Assembly (NCBI GenBank): GCA_036555725.1
Contig: DATBKU010000084.1
Span: forward strand, 1 to 64,000
Reading direction: 5' to 3'
DNA: 64,000 nt
From: CALAED01 sp036555725
GTDB taxonomy: Bacteria; Actinomycetota; Actinomycetes; Streptosporangiales; Streptosporangiaceae
In this document: positions 26,704-35,783 of the stretch, in pieces
Position numbering within the stretch: position 1 is the stretch's first letter
How the letters are laid out: each line of letters begins with the position of its first letter
Position numbers and translations under genes: made by a program
The notes under the pieces: model-generated
Database searches by the model: none
What the model was told of the DNA's origin: nothing
What the model saw: the letters and a program-made list of their open reading frames with translations, nothing else

Positions 26704-27582
26704 GTGAAATGGATTACCGCATGGCGACGGCGCCCGTGGGCGGGCTACGCCGTCGTGCTGGCCGCGCTCGCCGCCATCGGCGTCGTCTACGCGGGCTTCT
26801 CGCCGGCCAACCGCGCCGAGGCGAGTAACAACGCCCAGGCGGCCCAGGACCTCGCCAACGGCAAGCAGCTGTTCAACCAGAACTGCGCGAGCTGCCATGG
26901 GTTGAACGCGGAAGGCACCAAGGACGCCAACGGCAAGCCGATCGCGCCGAGCCTCCTCGGGGTGGGCGCCGCGGCCGTCGACTTCCAGGTCAGCACGGGC
27001 CGGATGCCCGCGATGAGCCCCGGCGCGCAGGTGCCGCGCAAGGAGCCGATCGACCAGTTCAACACGGGTGTCGAAGACGAGCAGGCGGCGGCCCAGGCAC
27101 GCAAGAACATCGAGGACATCAGCGCGTACATCCAGTCGCTGGGCGGCGGTCCCGGCGTCCCCGGCGCCGAGCAGGTCAATCCGGAGGGCGGCGACCTCGC
27201 GCTGGGCGGCAAGCTGTTCCGGACCAACTGCGCGCAGTGCCACAACTTCGCCGGTTCGGGCGGGGCGCTGACCGGCGGAAAGTTCGCGCCGCCGCTGCAC
27301 GACTCGACGCCGACCCAGATCTACGAGGCGATGATCACCGGCCCGCAGGCGATGCCGGTCTTCAACGACGCCACCATCACGCCCGACCAGAAGCGGGCCA
27401 TCATCAACTACATCATCCAGACGCGGGAGGAGCCCAACCCGGGCGGCAACGGCCTCGGTCGCATCGGTCCGGTCGCCGAGGGTCTCGCCGGGTGGCTGAT
27501 CGGGCTCAGCCTGCTCGTTCTCGCGGCGATGTGGATCACGTCCAAGAAGCCACCATCGAGGCTGAAGAAGCAGAATGACTGA
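26704..27582 (+). CDS. qcrC: Diheme cytochrome c subunit of the bc1 complex
   Basis: Membrane-anchored c-type cytochrome joining bc1 and aa3 in the actinobacterial supercomplex, which has no soluble cytochrome c. Two heme sites are present: NCASCHG near residue 62 and NCAQCHNF near 178, each CxxCH. One N-terminal and one C-terminal (WLIGLSLLVLAAMWI) membrane segment flank the extracytoplasmic hemes. Start is GTG at 26704. The 3' end overlaps qcrA by 8 bp. Confidence 0.95.
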   Translation: MKWITAWRRRPWAGYAVVLAALAAIGVVYAGFSPANRAEASNNAQAAQDLANGKQLFNQNCASCHGLNAEGTKDANGKPIAPSLLGVGAAAVDFQVSTGRMPAMSPGAQVPRKEPIDQFNTGVEDEQAAAQARKNIEDISAYIQSLGGGPGVPGAEQVNPEGGDLALGGKLFRTNCAQCHNFAGSGGALTGGKFAPPLHDSTPTQIYEAMITGPQAMPVFNDATITPDQKRAIINYIIQTREEPNPGGNGLGRIGPVAEGLAGWLIGLSLLVLAAMWITSKKPPSRLKKQND

Positions 27583-28720
27583 CAACAAGGGCACCGGCGG
27601 CACGCCGGAGGAGCCGGAGATCACCGACGGGACCGACGGTTCGGCCGAGGAGGAGTCGCGCACGCCAAAGCGCGTCATCGGCACGCCTCCGCCGGCCGAG
27701 TCCAGGCGGCTGCTCGCCACGCGCGACAGCGGCAACGGGAGCACCGGCCCGGTTCCGGGCGAGGAACTGGACGAGGCGGCCGCGAGGCGGGCCGAACGGG
27801 TCGTCGCCCTCTTGTTCATCATCACCTTCCTCGCCGGTATCGGATTCATCGCGGCGTACGTGCTGGCCGGGCGCAACGGCGGGATGCACGGCGTACGGCG
27901 CACGATGTGGGCCAACTACGGCCTCGGCGCCACGATGACCATCTGCTTCCTGGCTCTGGCCGCCGGCGTGACCATCTGGGTCCGCCGGCTCATGACAAGC
28001 AAGCCGATCGTCCAGGACCGCGGCGTGCTGGCCTCGGACGCCGAGACCAAGCAGACGTTCAACGAGAACTTCATGCAGGGCTCGGTGGACAGCGGCATCA
28101 CCAAGCGGCCGTTGCTGCGCCGAACGCTGCTGCTCGCCGCCGCCCCGCTCGGCCTCGCCCCGCTGGTGCTGCTGCGCGACCTGGGTCCGCTGCCGGAGAA
28201 GAAGCTGCGCCATACGTACTGGGAGGTGGCCGTCGCCAACGCGAAGGCCCACGGCAAGCAGGGCGCGCGGCTGGTGGTCGACGGCACGGGGCTGCCGCTG
28301 CACCGCAGCGACTTCAGCTCGACCGGCTCCATGATCACCGTGGTGCCCGAGGGGATCGACAAGCTGTCCAACGCCATGGACGAGCTGGCCAAGGCCGCGA
28401 CGATCGTGATCAACATTCCGGTGGACCTGTTCAAGCCGGTCAAGGGCCGCGAGAACTGGCATGTGGACGGGATCGTGGCGTACTCGAAGATCTGCACGCA
28501 CGTCGGGTGTCCGGCGGCGCTCTACGAGCAGACGTCGCACCACATTCTGTGCCCCTGCCACCAGTCGACCTTCGACGCGCCCGAGGGCGCGAAGGTGATC
28601 TTCGGGCCGGCGGCGCGGCCGCTGCCCCAGCTGCCGATCACCGTTGACAACGAGGGCTACCTGATCGCCACCAGCGACTACGACCAGCCGGTCGGCCCAA
28701 GCTTCTGGGAGCGTGGATGA
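27575..28720 (+). CDS. qcrA: Rieske iron-sulfur subunit of the bc1 complex
   Basis: High-potential 2Fe-2S protein passing electrons from menaquinol to cytochrome cc. The 381 residues have an acidic, polar N-terminal tail, three membrane segments (the actinobacterial form) and a C-terminal Rieske fold. Cluster ligands are in CTHVGC and CPCHQS. It overlaps qcrC at the 5' end and qcrB at the 3' end (ATGA), so the three are translationally coupled. Confidence 0.95.
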   Translation: MTDNKGTGGTPEEPEITDGTDGSAEEESRTPKRVIGTPPPAESRRLLATRDSGNGSTGPVPGEELDEAAARRAERVVALLFIITFLAGIGFIAAYVLAGRNGGMHGVRRTMWANYGLGATMTICFLALAAGVTIWVRRLMTSKPIVQDRGVLASDAETKQTFNENFMQGSVDSGITKRPLLRRTLLLAAAPLGLAPLVLLRDLGPLPEKKLRHTYWEVAVANAKAHGKQGARLVVDGTGLPLHRSDFSSTGSMITVVPEGIDKLSNAMDELAKAATIVINIPVDLFKPVKGRENWHVDGIVAYSKICTHVGCPAALYEQTSHHILCPCHQSTFDAPEGAKVIFGPAARPLPQLPITVDNEGYLIATSDYDQPVGPSFWERG

Positions 28721-30426
28721 GCACGGAGGAATCCGCCGACGGGGCATCACGGCCAACGGCGCCCAAGGCGGTCGGGGCGCCGTTGGACTTCATGGACGAC
28801 CGGCTGGGTTCGACGACCTTCCTCAGGCGCAACATGAAGAAGGTCTTTCCTGACCACTGGTCGTTCATGCTGGGCGAGATCGCCCTGTACTCCTTCATCA
28901 TCCTGCTGCTGACGGGCACGTTCCTGACGCTCTGGTTCAAGCCGAGCATGCTGGAGGTCGTCTACAACGGCTCGTACACGAAGCTGGACGGCGTCAAGAT
29001 GAGCGAGGCGTACGCCTCGACGCTGCACATCACCTTCGACGTGCGCGGCGGCCTGCTCATGCGGCAGATCCACCACTGGGCCGCCATCGTCTTCATGGCC
29101 GCGATCATGGCCCACATGCTCCGGGTGTTCTTCACCGGGGCGTACCGCAAGCCGCGCGAGCTCAACTGGCTCATCGGCCTCGGCCTGTTCACGCTGGGCA
29201 TGGTCGAGGGCCTGTTCGGCTACTCGCTCCCGGACGACCTGCTGTCCGGCGCGGGGCTGCGCATCACGGCCGGCGTCGCGCAGTCGATCCCGATCGTGGG
29301 GACGTACATCTCGTTCTTCCTGTTCGGCGGCGAGTACCCGGGCGAGGACATCATCCCGCGGATGTACACGATCCACGTGCTGCTGATCCCGGGCATCATC
29401 CTGGCGCTGGTCACCGCGCACATGATGATCATGTGGCACCAGAAGCACACGCAGATGCCGGGCAAGGGCGCGACCAGGACGAACGTGATCGGCTATCCGA
29501 TGTACCCGGTGTTCATGGCCAAGACCGGGGCGTACTTCCTGTTCACGTTCGGGGTGATCGCGCTGCTCGGCACGTTCGCGCAGATCAACCCGATCTGGCT
29601 GTTCGGGCCGTACGACCCGGCGGCGATCACCGCGGGCTCCCAGCCGGACTTCTACATGGGCTTCCTCGAAGGCGCACTGCGGATCATGCCCAACTGGGAG
29701 ACCAACGTGTTCGGGCACACGATCCCCTGGAACGTGCTGATCCCGGCGCTGGTGCCGCTCGGCCTGATCATGACGGGCGCCGCGCTGTTCCCGTTCATCG
29801 AGCAGTGGGTGACCGGCGACCGCCGGCTCCACCATCTGAACGACCGGCCGCGCAACGCGCCGGTGCGGACGGCGATCGGCATGACGGCGGTCGCCTTCTA
29901 CGGCACGCTCTGGCTGGCGGGCGGCAACGACATCATCGCGGACAAGTTCGATGTGTCGCTGTACGCCACGACCTGGTTCTTCCGATTCGCGATCTTCCTG
30001 GTGCCGCTCGCCGCGTTCATCGTGACGAAGCGGGTCTGCCTGGGCCTGCAGCGCAGCGACGCCGCCACCATCGGGCACGGGGTCGAGAGCGGCATCATCA
30101 AGCAGCTGCCGAGCGGTGCGTTCATCGAGGTGCACGTCCCCGCCCGGCCGCAGGAGACGGAGATCATCCTCAGCAAGGAGGAGGCTCCGGCCGCCCAGCT
30201 GCCTGCGGCCGACGCCAACGGCATCCCCGCACCGGGCACCCGCGGCCCGCTTGGCGCGCTCCGCGGCCGGCTGCACCGGTTCTGGTACTCCGACGCGGTG
30301 CCGATCGAGAGCGGCCACGAGGAGCATCCGCAGCTCGCGCCCGGCCCGGAGGAGCACCCGCAGCTCGCGCCCAGCCCGGAGGAGCACGGCGCTGCGCAGC
30401 CCAAACAACTCACCGCGGCCGAGTAG
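28717..30426 (+). CDS. qcrB: Cytochrome b subunit of the bc1 complex
   Basis: Core subunit carrying two b hemes and the quinol sites. The 569 residues have about eight membrane segments; HHWAAIVFMAAIMAHMLR and the paired His in HVLLIPGIILALVTAHMM supply axial ligands. The Qo-site region has the PDFYMGF segment, with the P in NPIWLFGPYD. A long cytoplasmic C-terminal extension, typical of actinobacteria, ends in a 10-residue repeat. The start overlaps the qcrA stop as ATGA. Confidence 0.95.
   Translation: MSTEESADGASRPTAPKAVGAPLDFMDDRLGSTTFLRRNMKKVFPDHWSFMLGEIALYSFIILLLTGTFLTLWFKPSMLEVVYNGSYTKLDGVKMSEAYASTLHITFDVRGGLLMRQIHHWAAIVFMAAIMAHMLRVFFTGAYRKPRELNWLIGLGLFTLGMVEGLFGYSLPDDLLSGAGLRITAGVAQSIPIVGTYISFFLFGGEYPGEDIIPRMYTIHVLLIPGIILALVTAHMMIMWHQKHTQMPGKGATRTNVIGYPMYPVFMAKTGAYFLFTFGVIALLGTFAQINPIWLFGPYDPAAITAGSQPDFYMGFLEGALRIMPNWETNVFGHTIPWNVLIPALVPLGLIMTGAALFPFIEQWVTGDRRLHHLNDRPRNAPVRTAIGMTAVAFYGTLWLAGGNDIIADKFDVSLYATTWFFRFAIFLVPLAAFIVTKRVCLGLQRSDAATIGHGVESGIIKQLPSGAFIEVHVPARPQETEIILSKEEAPAAQLPAADANGIPAPGTRGPLGALRGRLHRFWYSDAVPIESGHEEHPQLAPGPEEHPQLAPSPEEHGAAQPKQLTAAE
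30319..30387 (+). repeat. 30-bp in-frame tandem repeat in the qcrB tail
   Basis: Two near-identical 30-bp units (30319-30348 and 30349-30378) plus a 9-bp partial copy encode EEHPQLAPGP and EEHPQLAPSP followed by EEH. It is a Pro-rich acidic linker at the extreme C-terminus, prone to copy-number change by slippage. Confidence 0.85.
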
Positions 30427-30467
30427 CCCACCCGCCCGTACGGGCTGAGCGCCCCGCTGACGGCCTC

Positions 30468-30498
30468 GGAGCCCGCCCCTGTAAACAGGGCGAGCTCC
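30468..30498 (+). terminator. Candidate terminator of the ctaE-qcrCAB operon
   Basis: Arms GGAGCCCGCCCCTG and CAGGGCGAGCTCC around a TAAA loop, about 13 pairs with one bulge and one mismatch, starting 42 bp after the qcrB stop. No long T-tract. Confidence 0.55.
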
Positions 30499-30867
30499 GC
30501 GCTTTCAGCCGTACCACGCCGTCCTGACGCCGCGTACAGCCTGCTCACAGCCGGACGCTCCACGTGAGAGCGGTTTGATCAGTCGTGCGCCGCGCGCGGC
30601 GCCTCGCCCGTGGGCGGCTGCTGGACCGGCCGGGGCCGCGACCAGCTGCGCCGTCGCGACGCTCCCGTCGAGGCGGGCCGTGGTGATCGGCCGTTTCCGC
30701 GGTCCCGTTCACCCATTTCTTCCAGGGCAGCTGCCAAAAGCCCCCCTTGGTCCCGCCGAAACGAAGTCATCAGCCTTTTACCGGCCACTGGCCGTGCCGA
30801 GAGTCTTCCCCCAGAATGCCACCGGCTAGTCACCGATAATTGCGTGCGATTCCCCACGTATGACGAA

Positions 30868-30900
30868 GGCCTCCGTTCACCTTGTACGTGAACGGAGGCC
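30868..30900 (-). terminator. Strong terminator of ctaC-ctaD-ctaF
   Basis: A perfect 13-bp inverted repeat, GGCCTCCGTTCAC and its complement, with a 7-base loop, 20 bp after the ctaF stop. The stem is symmetric, so it may also stop rightward read-through from qcrB. Confidence 0.8.
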
Positions 30901-30920
30901 CGGCGGGATCCTTTGCCAAG

Positions 30921-31340
30921 TCAATGCGAGAAGTGACCCCGGTAGTACTCGAAGACGAAGCCGATCGCCGACACCAGCAGCGCCGCCACGCCGATGATGA
31001 ACAGCCACCAGCCGAAGATGATGCCCAGCGACGCGGTCGCGGCGGACAACCCGGCGGCCAGCGGCCACCAGCTGTACGGGCTGAAGAAGCCCAGGTCACC
31101 GGCGCCGTCCGCGATCTCGGCCTCCTTGTGATCCTCGGGCAGGGGGCCGTCGTTGGCCCGCTCGAGACGGCGGATCGTGAAATGAATGTAAAACCCGATC
31201 AGGCCGGCCAGCCCGGTGGACAGGGCGAGTGCCACCGTACCGGTCCAGTCCGGTGATCCGCCGGACCAGAACCAGTAGACGACATCGGCCGCGAAGAAGA
31301 AAATCGCGCAGCCATAGAACAGGTACGCCTGGACACGCAT
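30921..31340 (-). CDS. ctaF: Cytochrome c oxidase subunit IV (actinobacterial)
   Basis: Small accessory subunit of the aa3 oxidase found only in actinobacteria. The 139 residues have four hydrophobic segments: YLFYGCAIFFFAADVVYWFW, LALSTGLAGLIGFYIHF, the FFSPYSWWPLAAGLSA segment and a last helix ending VFEYYRGHFSH. The start lies 3 bp beyond the ctaD stop, so it is co-transcribed with ctaC and ctaD. Confidence 0.93.
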   Translation of the reverse strand: MRVQAYLFYGCAIFFFAADVVYWFWSGGSPDWTGTVALALSTGLAGLIGFYIHFTIRRLERANDGPLPEDHKEAEIADGAGDLGFFSPYSWWPLAAGLSAATASLGIIFGWWLFIIGVAALLVSAIGFVFEYYRGHFSH

Positions 31341-31343
31341 GAG

Positions 31344-33011
31344 TCAAGCCTCCGTACCGGCTGGCAGTTCGGCTTTGCCGGAAATGTGGGGATGGTGCAA
31401 GTCGAACGCGGGACGCTCGGACCGGATGCGCGGAATCGACGTGAAGTTGTGCCGCGGCGGCGGGCACGACGTCGCCCACTCCAGCGACCCGCCGAAGCCC
31501 CACGGGTCGTCCGCCGTGACCTTCTTGCCCTTCTTGGCGGTCACGTAGACGTTGTAGAGGAACGGCAGCATGGACGCGCCCAGCAGCAGCGAGCCCCACG
31601 TGGAGAACTGGTTCAGTGCGGTGAACTGCGGGTCGTAGTCGGCGTACCGGCGCGGCATGCCCTCGGCGCCCAGCCAGTGCTGGACCAGGAACGTGGCGTG
31701 GAAGCCGATGAACAGCATCCAGAAGTGCACTTTGCCCAGCCGGTCGTCGAGCATCTTCCCGGTCATCTTCGGCCACCAGAAGTAAAAGCCCGCGAACATC
31801 GCGAACACCACGGTCCCGAAGACCACGTAGTGGAAGTGCGCCACCACGAAATACGAGTCGGACAGGTGGAAGTCCATCGGCGGGGCCGCCAGGATGACGC
31901 CGGTCAGCCCGCCGAACAGGAACGTCACGAGGAAGCCGATCGAGAACAGCATCGGCGACTCGAAGCTCAATCTGCCGCGCCACATCGTGCCGACCCAGTT
32001 GAAGAACTTCACCCCGGTGGGCACCGCGATGAGGAACGTCATGAACGCGAAGAACGGCAGCAGCACCTGGCCCGTCGGGAACATGTGGTGCGCCCACACG
32101 GTGATGGACAGCCCGGCGATGCCGATCGTGGCGCCGACCAGGCCGACGTACCCGAAGATCGGCTTGCGGCTGAACACCGGCAGCACCTCGGTCACGATGC
32201 CGAAGAACGGCAACGCGATGATGTAGACCTCCGGATGGCCGAAGAACCAGAACAGATGCTGCCAGAGCATGGCGCCGCCGTTCGCGGCCTCGAAGACGTG
32301 CGCGCCGAACTTCCGGTCGGCCTCCAGGGCGAGCAGCGAGGCGGCCAGCACCGGGAAGGCGATCAGCACGAGGATGCTGGTCAGCAGGACGTTCCACGTG
32401 AAGATCGGCATCCGGAACATCGTCATGCCCGGCGCCCTCATGCAGAAGATCGTGGTGATGAAGTTGACGCCGCCGAGGATCGTGCCGAGGCCCGACATCG
32501 TCAGACCGACGATCCACATGTCGCTGCCGACGCCCGGCGAGCGCATGGCGTCCGACAATGGCGAGTAGGCGAACCAGCCAAAGCTCGCGGCGCCGCCGGG
32601 GGTGAGGAACCCGGCGACCACGATGAGGCTGCCGAGCAGGAAGAGCCAGTAGGCCAGCATGTTCAGCCGCGGGAACGCCACGTCGGGCGAGCCGATCTGC
32701 AGCGGCATGATCACGTTGGTGAAACCGGCGAACAGCGGCGTCGCGAACATCAGCAACATGATCGTGCCGTGCATCGTGAACAGCTGGTTGAACTGCTCGT
32801 TGCTGACGACCTGGCGACCCGGCTCGTACAACTCCGCGCGCATGACCAGGGCCATGACGCCGGCGAACAGGAAGAACACGAACGAGGTGATCAGGTACAG
32901 GTAGCCGATCACCTTGTGGTCCGTGGACGACATCCAGGACACGATGAGGCGTCCCTTGCGCGTCCGCGGTCTGGTGATCGGCGCCGTCGCCGGATGGCTG
33001 ATCGCGGTCAC
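31344..33011 (-). CDS. ctaD: Cytochrome c oxidase subunit I
   Basis: Catalytic heme-copper subunit of the aa3 oxidase, reducing oxygen to water while pumping protons. The 555 residues hold 12 membrane helices. Key segments are TMHGTIMLLMF (low-spin heme His), the WFFGHPEVYIIALP motif (CuB His cross-linked to Tyr), AHHMFPTG (CuB His pair) and VVAHFHYVVFG (high-spin and low-spin heme His). The start is GTG 33011, overlapping the ctaC stop by 4 bp (GTGA). A longer open frame runs to 33989, but it lies over ctaC and is not real. Confidence 0.96.
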   Translation of the reverse strand: MTAISHPATAPITRPRTRKGRLIVSWMSSTDHKVIGYLYLITSFVFFLFAGVMALVMRAELYEPGRQVVSNEQFNQLFTMHGTIMLLMFATPLFAGFTNVIMPLQIGSPDVAFPRLNMLAYWLFLLGSLIVVAGFLTPGGAASFGWFAYSPLSDAMRSPGVGSDMWIVGLTMSGLGTILGGVNFITTIFCMRAPGMTMFRMPIFTWNVLLTSILVLIAFPVLAASLLALEADRKFGAHVFEAANGGAMLWQHLFWFFGHPEVYIIALPFFGIVTEVLPVFSRKPIFGYVGLVGATIGIAGLSITVWAHHMFPTGQVLLPFFAFMTFLIAVPTGVKFFNWVGTMWRGRLSFESPMLFSIGFLVTFLFGGLTGVILAAPPMDFHLSDSYFVVAHFHYVVFGTVVFAMFAGFYFWWPKMTGKMLDDRLGKVHFWMLFIGFHATFLVQHWLGAEGMPRRYADYDPQFTALNQFSTWGSLLLGASMLPFLYNVYVTAKKGKKVTADDPWGFGGSLEWATSCPPPRHNFTSIPRIRSERPAFDLHHPHISGKAELPAGTEA

Positions 33012-33841
33012 TGAGCTCCCCCGGCGGCCGGGTGCTGAGTGAGGAACTGGTTGTACTCCTGCTGGCTGACGACCTTCAACTGGAACAGCATCCGGCTGTG
33101 GTCGACACCGCACAGCTCGGCACAGCGACCTTCGTACGTTCCTGTCTTGGTCGCCGTGACCTCGAAGTTGTTGTGATAACCGGGCATTACGTCTTTCTTG
33201 TAGAGGAAGGCCGGCACCCAGAACGAGTGGATGACGTCCTTGGTCTCGAGGTTGAACCGCACCTTCTTGCCGACCGGGATGACCAGCACCGGCTTCTGCC
33301 CGGCCTGGCCGACCACCGACGCCACGATCTGCGGGTGTGCCGTCGGGTCGGTCCACTTCGGATCCTGCGGGCTCGGGTAGTCGAACTGCCAGCTCCATTG
33401 GAACGCCGTCACGTTGACCACGACATCGGGGTGCGCGGAGGTCTTCTCGAGGTAGTTCTCGTCGCGCGCGGTGAAATAGAACAGCACCGCGATCACGACG
33501 AACGGGACGACGGTGTAGAGGAACTCGATGGGCAGGTTGTACCTGACCTGCGGGGGCAGGTCGTCGGACCGCTTGCGGTGGAACAGCACCGCCCAGATGA
33601 TCAGACCCCAGACGACGCCGCCCACCGCGAACGCCGCGGCCCACGACCCCTGCCACAGCGTCAGAACGCGCTTGCCCTGCTCGGTGATCGGATCGGGCAT
33701 GCCCAGCCGGGCCGCCTCGCCGCTGCACGCGGTGGCGGCCAGAGCCAGCAACGACAGCAGACCGGCGCTCGCCAGCGCGCGACGGCGGCCCCCGAGACCT
33801 TGTCGCGTGCCTCGCAGCCCACTTGAGCGGGTCGGACTCAC
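33008..33841 (-). CDS. ctaC: Cytochrome c oxidase subunit II (lipoprotein)
   Basis: Carries the CuA centre that receives electrons from cytochrome cc. The 277 residues begin with a lipoprotein signal (lipobox LAATAC), followed by two membrane segments and a C-terminal cupredoxin. CuA ligands are in GRCAELCGVDHSRMLF (Cys, Glu, Cys, His, Met), plus the upstream VIHSFWVPAF His. I chose GTG 33841 because GGAAGG lies 6 bases upstream; GTG 33883 is an alternative. First gene of ctaC-ctaD-ctaF. The region upstream (33842-34125) is the promoter side and the left border of the biosynthetic cluster. Confidence 0.93.
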   Translation of the reverse strand: MSPTRSSGLRGTRQGLGGRRRALASAGLLSLLALAATACSGEAARLGMPDPITEQGKRVLTLWQGSWAAAFAVGGVVWGLIIWAVLFHRKRSDDLPPQVRYNLPIEFLYTVVPFVVIAVLFYFTARDENYLEKTSAHPDVVVNVTAFQWSWQFDYPSPQDPKWTDPTAHPQIVASVVGQAGQKPVLVIPVGKKVRFNLETKDVIHSFWVPAFLYKKDVMPGYHNNFEVTATKTGTYEGRCAELCGVDHSRMLFQLKVVSQQEYNQFLTQHPAAGGAQ

Positions 33842-34125
33842 GGATTGCCTTCCCACGGATGAAGCCCGGATGCCGACGCCCACTCGCGGCCCTGCGGTCT
33901 CCGCCGGGAGACCGGCAGGGCTGCCGGCGCGTAAGCCCTCCGGGCGGCCCTGTTGTACTTACACAGTTGTGCTCACGTGTGGAGCACACATTAGCGCGCG
34001 TGTCACCGGAGTCCCGTCCGGGGGCGGCGTTAGTACCAAAGGCGTGACCGATGGCGTGTTATCCGCCGGGAGGGCGGGTTACCACAAAGGTTGGAACCGG
34101 TACGTACTCGGCGAGAGGGGAGTCC

Positions 34126-34884
34126 ATGCCCGGCGCATGGCTCAAGCGGCTCAGCGGACCATCCGCACCCCGGCACCGGCTGGTGTGCCTGCCCTACGCC
34201 GGGGGCGCCGCCCGGATCTTCCGCGGCTGGCCGGCGAGGCTGCCGCAGGACGTCGAGGTGCTGGCCGCCGAGCCGCCGGGCCACGGCACGCGCATCGCCG
34301 AGCCGCCGATCGCCGACATGCGGGCGCTCGTCGCGCCGCTGGCCGGCGAGCTGTCCCCAGACCGGGAGTACGTCCTGTACGGGCACAGCATGGGCGCGCT
34401 GGTCGCCTACGAGCTGGGGCGTGAGCTGCGGCGACGGCACGGCACCGGCCCCACGGCGCTGCTGGTGTCCGGACGGGACGCCCCGGAGCTGCCGGCGCCG
34501 CCGCCGCATCTGCACGACCTTCCGGACGCGGAGCTGACCGAGGCGCTGGAGCGGTTCGGCGGCACGCCGGCGAGCGTGCTGCAGACCCCCGATCTCATGG
34601 AGCTGTTCCTCCCGGTGATCCGCGCCGACCTCACGGTGGCCGAGACCTACCGGCCCACCGCGGAGCCGCCGCTGGGCTGCCCGGTACGGGTCTACAGCGG
34701 CGGGTCCGACCCGCTCGTGACCGACGCCGGATTGGACGCCTGGCGCGCCGAGTCGGACGGCGACTTCCGGCTGCGGCGCTTCGACGGGGATCACTTCTTC
34801 CTCGCCGCGCGGGAGGACGCGCTGCTCAACGCGATCGCCGACGACTTGCGTTCGGTTCGGTCCGCCAACGGAGGCGGCAACTGA
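34126..34884 (+). CDS. Type II thioesterase (PKS editing enzyme)
   Basis: Cytoplasmic alpha/beta hydrolase that frees stalled acyl groups from carrier proteins of type I PKS. The 252 residues show RLVCLPYAGGAARIFRGW at the N-terminus, nucleophile Ser88 in YGHSMGAL, the acid in GGSDPLV and the catalytic His in FDGDHFFL. Pyoluteorin's PltG is of this type, so it could also help product release, since neither PKS here has a terminal TE. The ATG at 34126 follows GAGAGGGGAG. It is the leftmost cluster gene and convergent with the LuxR regulator. Confidence 0.92.
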   Translation: MPGAWLKRLSGPSAPRHRLVCLPYAGGAARIFRGWPARLPQDVEVLAAEPPGHGTRIAEPPIADMRALVAPLAGELSPDREYVLYGHSMGALVAYELGRELRRRHGTGPTALLVSGRDAPELPAPPPHLHDLPDAELTEALERFGGTPASVLQTPDLMELFLPVIRADLTVAETYRPTAEPPLGCPVRVYSGGSDPLVTDAGLDAWRAESDGDFRLRRFDGDHFFLAAREDALLNAIADDLRSVRSANGGGN

Positions 34885-34974
34885 CGTTCCGGTCCGCCAG
34901 TGGGACGGCCGGCGACGTCCGGTCCGCAAACGGACGGCCGGCGACGTGCGGTCCGGTCAGTCGGACAGCCGGTG
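34884..34974. repeat. Three tandem ~30-bp hairpin-forming repeats between convergent genes
   Basis: Units begin ACGTTCCGGTCCGCC (34884), ACGTCCGGTCCGCAA (34915) and ACGTGCGGTCCGGTC (34944). Each contains GTCC or GTCCG matched by a downstream GGAC or CGGAC, so each can fold into a small hairpin. The array starts at the thioesterase stop and runs over the LuxR stop. It may act as a composite bidirectional terminator. Confidence 0.65.
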
Positions 34975-35670
34975 GTTGCCGTAGTCGTTTTCGATCAGGC
35001 CCAGCTCGAACGCGTAGATCACGACCTGGATGCGGTTGCGCAGCCCCAGCTTGTCGAGCAGGTGCTGCACGTGCGACTTCACCGTGCTCTCGCTCAGCGT
35101 CAGCTCGTCCGCGATCTCCGCGTTGGACGCGCCCTTGGCGAGTTGCTGCAGCACGTCCCGCTCGCGTTCCGTGAGCTTGTCCAGCTCGTCGGACGAGCGC
35201 CGTGCGGCGGGCCGGAGCGACACGCCCTCGTAGCGTCCGGTGGGCGGCGCCAGCACGGCGTAGCCGCGCGCCACCAGCCGGACCGCCGAGGCGAACTCAT
35301 CGGGGCTCGCGCCCTTGAGTAACAGCGCCTGCGCCCCCGCTCGGAGCGCCTCGGCCGAGGCCTCGTCCGGCTCGTTGATGAGCACGAGCACGCGGGAGGG
35401 GCGCTTGACGCATTCGCTCAGGATCCGGCGCGTGACGTCGACGGCCTCTAAGCCGTGGGCCAGCGCATCGATGACGACGACGTGCGGACCGCGGTCCAGG
35501 GTCTGCTTGACCGCGTCGCCGCAGTCGCCCGCCTCCCCGATCACATGGAGGCCGGGATATCGCTCTAAGATTGCGCGCGTACCTGTTCTGGTCAGCACGC
35601 GGTCGTCAACGAGCAGGACCCGGATCATCTCGCCATCGTCCGGCGTGGTTGGAGTTCTGAGATCTTCCAT
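34957..35670 (-). CDS. LuxR-family response regulator (NarL type)
   Basis: Two-component transcription regulator, 237 residues, likely controlling the cluster. The receiver domain (about 16-135) has acidic VDDR, phospho-acceptor Asp68 in VVVIDAL and the conserved Lys in ALLLKGAS. The output domain has the LuxR helix-turn-helix LTERERDVLQQLAKGASNAEIADELTLSESTVKSHVQHLLDKLG. No cognate histidine kinase is in the window. The ATG at 35670 has a weak site; MIRVLLV 14 codons later is possible. The start region contains a 13-bp motif that recurs 243 bp upstream in the next gene's 3' end. Confidence 0.9.
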   Translation of the reverse strand: MEDLRTPTTPDDGEMIRVLLVDDRVLTRTGTRAILERYPGLHVIGEAGDCGDAVKQTLDRGPHVVVIDALAHGLEAVDVTRRILSECVKRPSRVLVLINEPDEASAEALRAGAQALLLKGASPDEFASAVRLVARGYAVLAPPTGRYEGVSLRPAARRSSDELDKLTERERDVLQQLAKGASNAEIADELTLSESTVKSHVQHLLDKLGLRNRIQVVIYAFELGLIENDYGNHRLSD

Positions 35671-35783
35671 AATTCCGAATCGCTGTCAAGGCGGGCGTAA
35701 TGCATCTGCGGTGCTTCGGATACCCGATCCCGCGCGCCCTAATCTCCGCCCAGCGCAGCCCCCACAGGGGGCGAAACCCGGGC

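Larger units (their letters stand above)
30427..30920. other. 494-bp convergent intergenic region, qcrB / ctaF
   Basis: No gene I can support; short frames here are poorly coding. It holds an imperfect hairpin just after qcrB (30468-30498) and a perfect 13-bp stem just after ctaF (30868-30900). The 370 bp between them show nothing recognisable. Confidence 0.6.

Noticed and set aside
30579..30857. 92-residue frame in the qcrB-ctaF gap
   Set aside because: No ribosome site, no recognisable feature and Arg/Ser/Pro-rich composition.
33012..33989. N-terminal extension of ctaD to 33989
   Set aside because: It lies over ctaC in another frame; ctaC has a complete CuA site and the GTGA overlap defines the true ctaD start.
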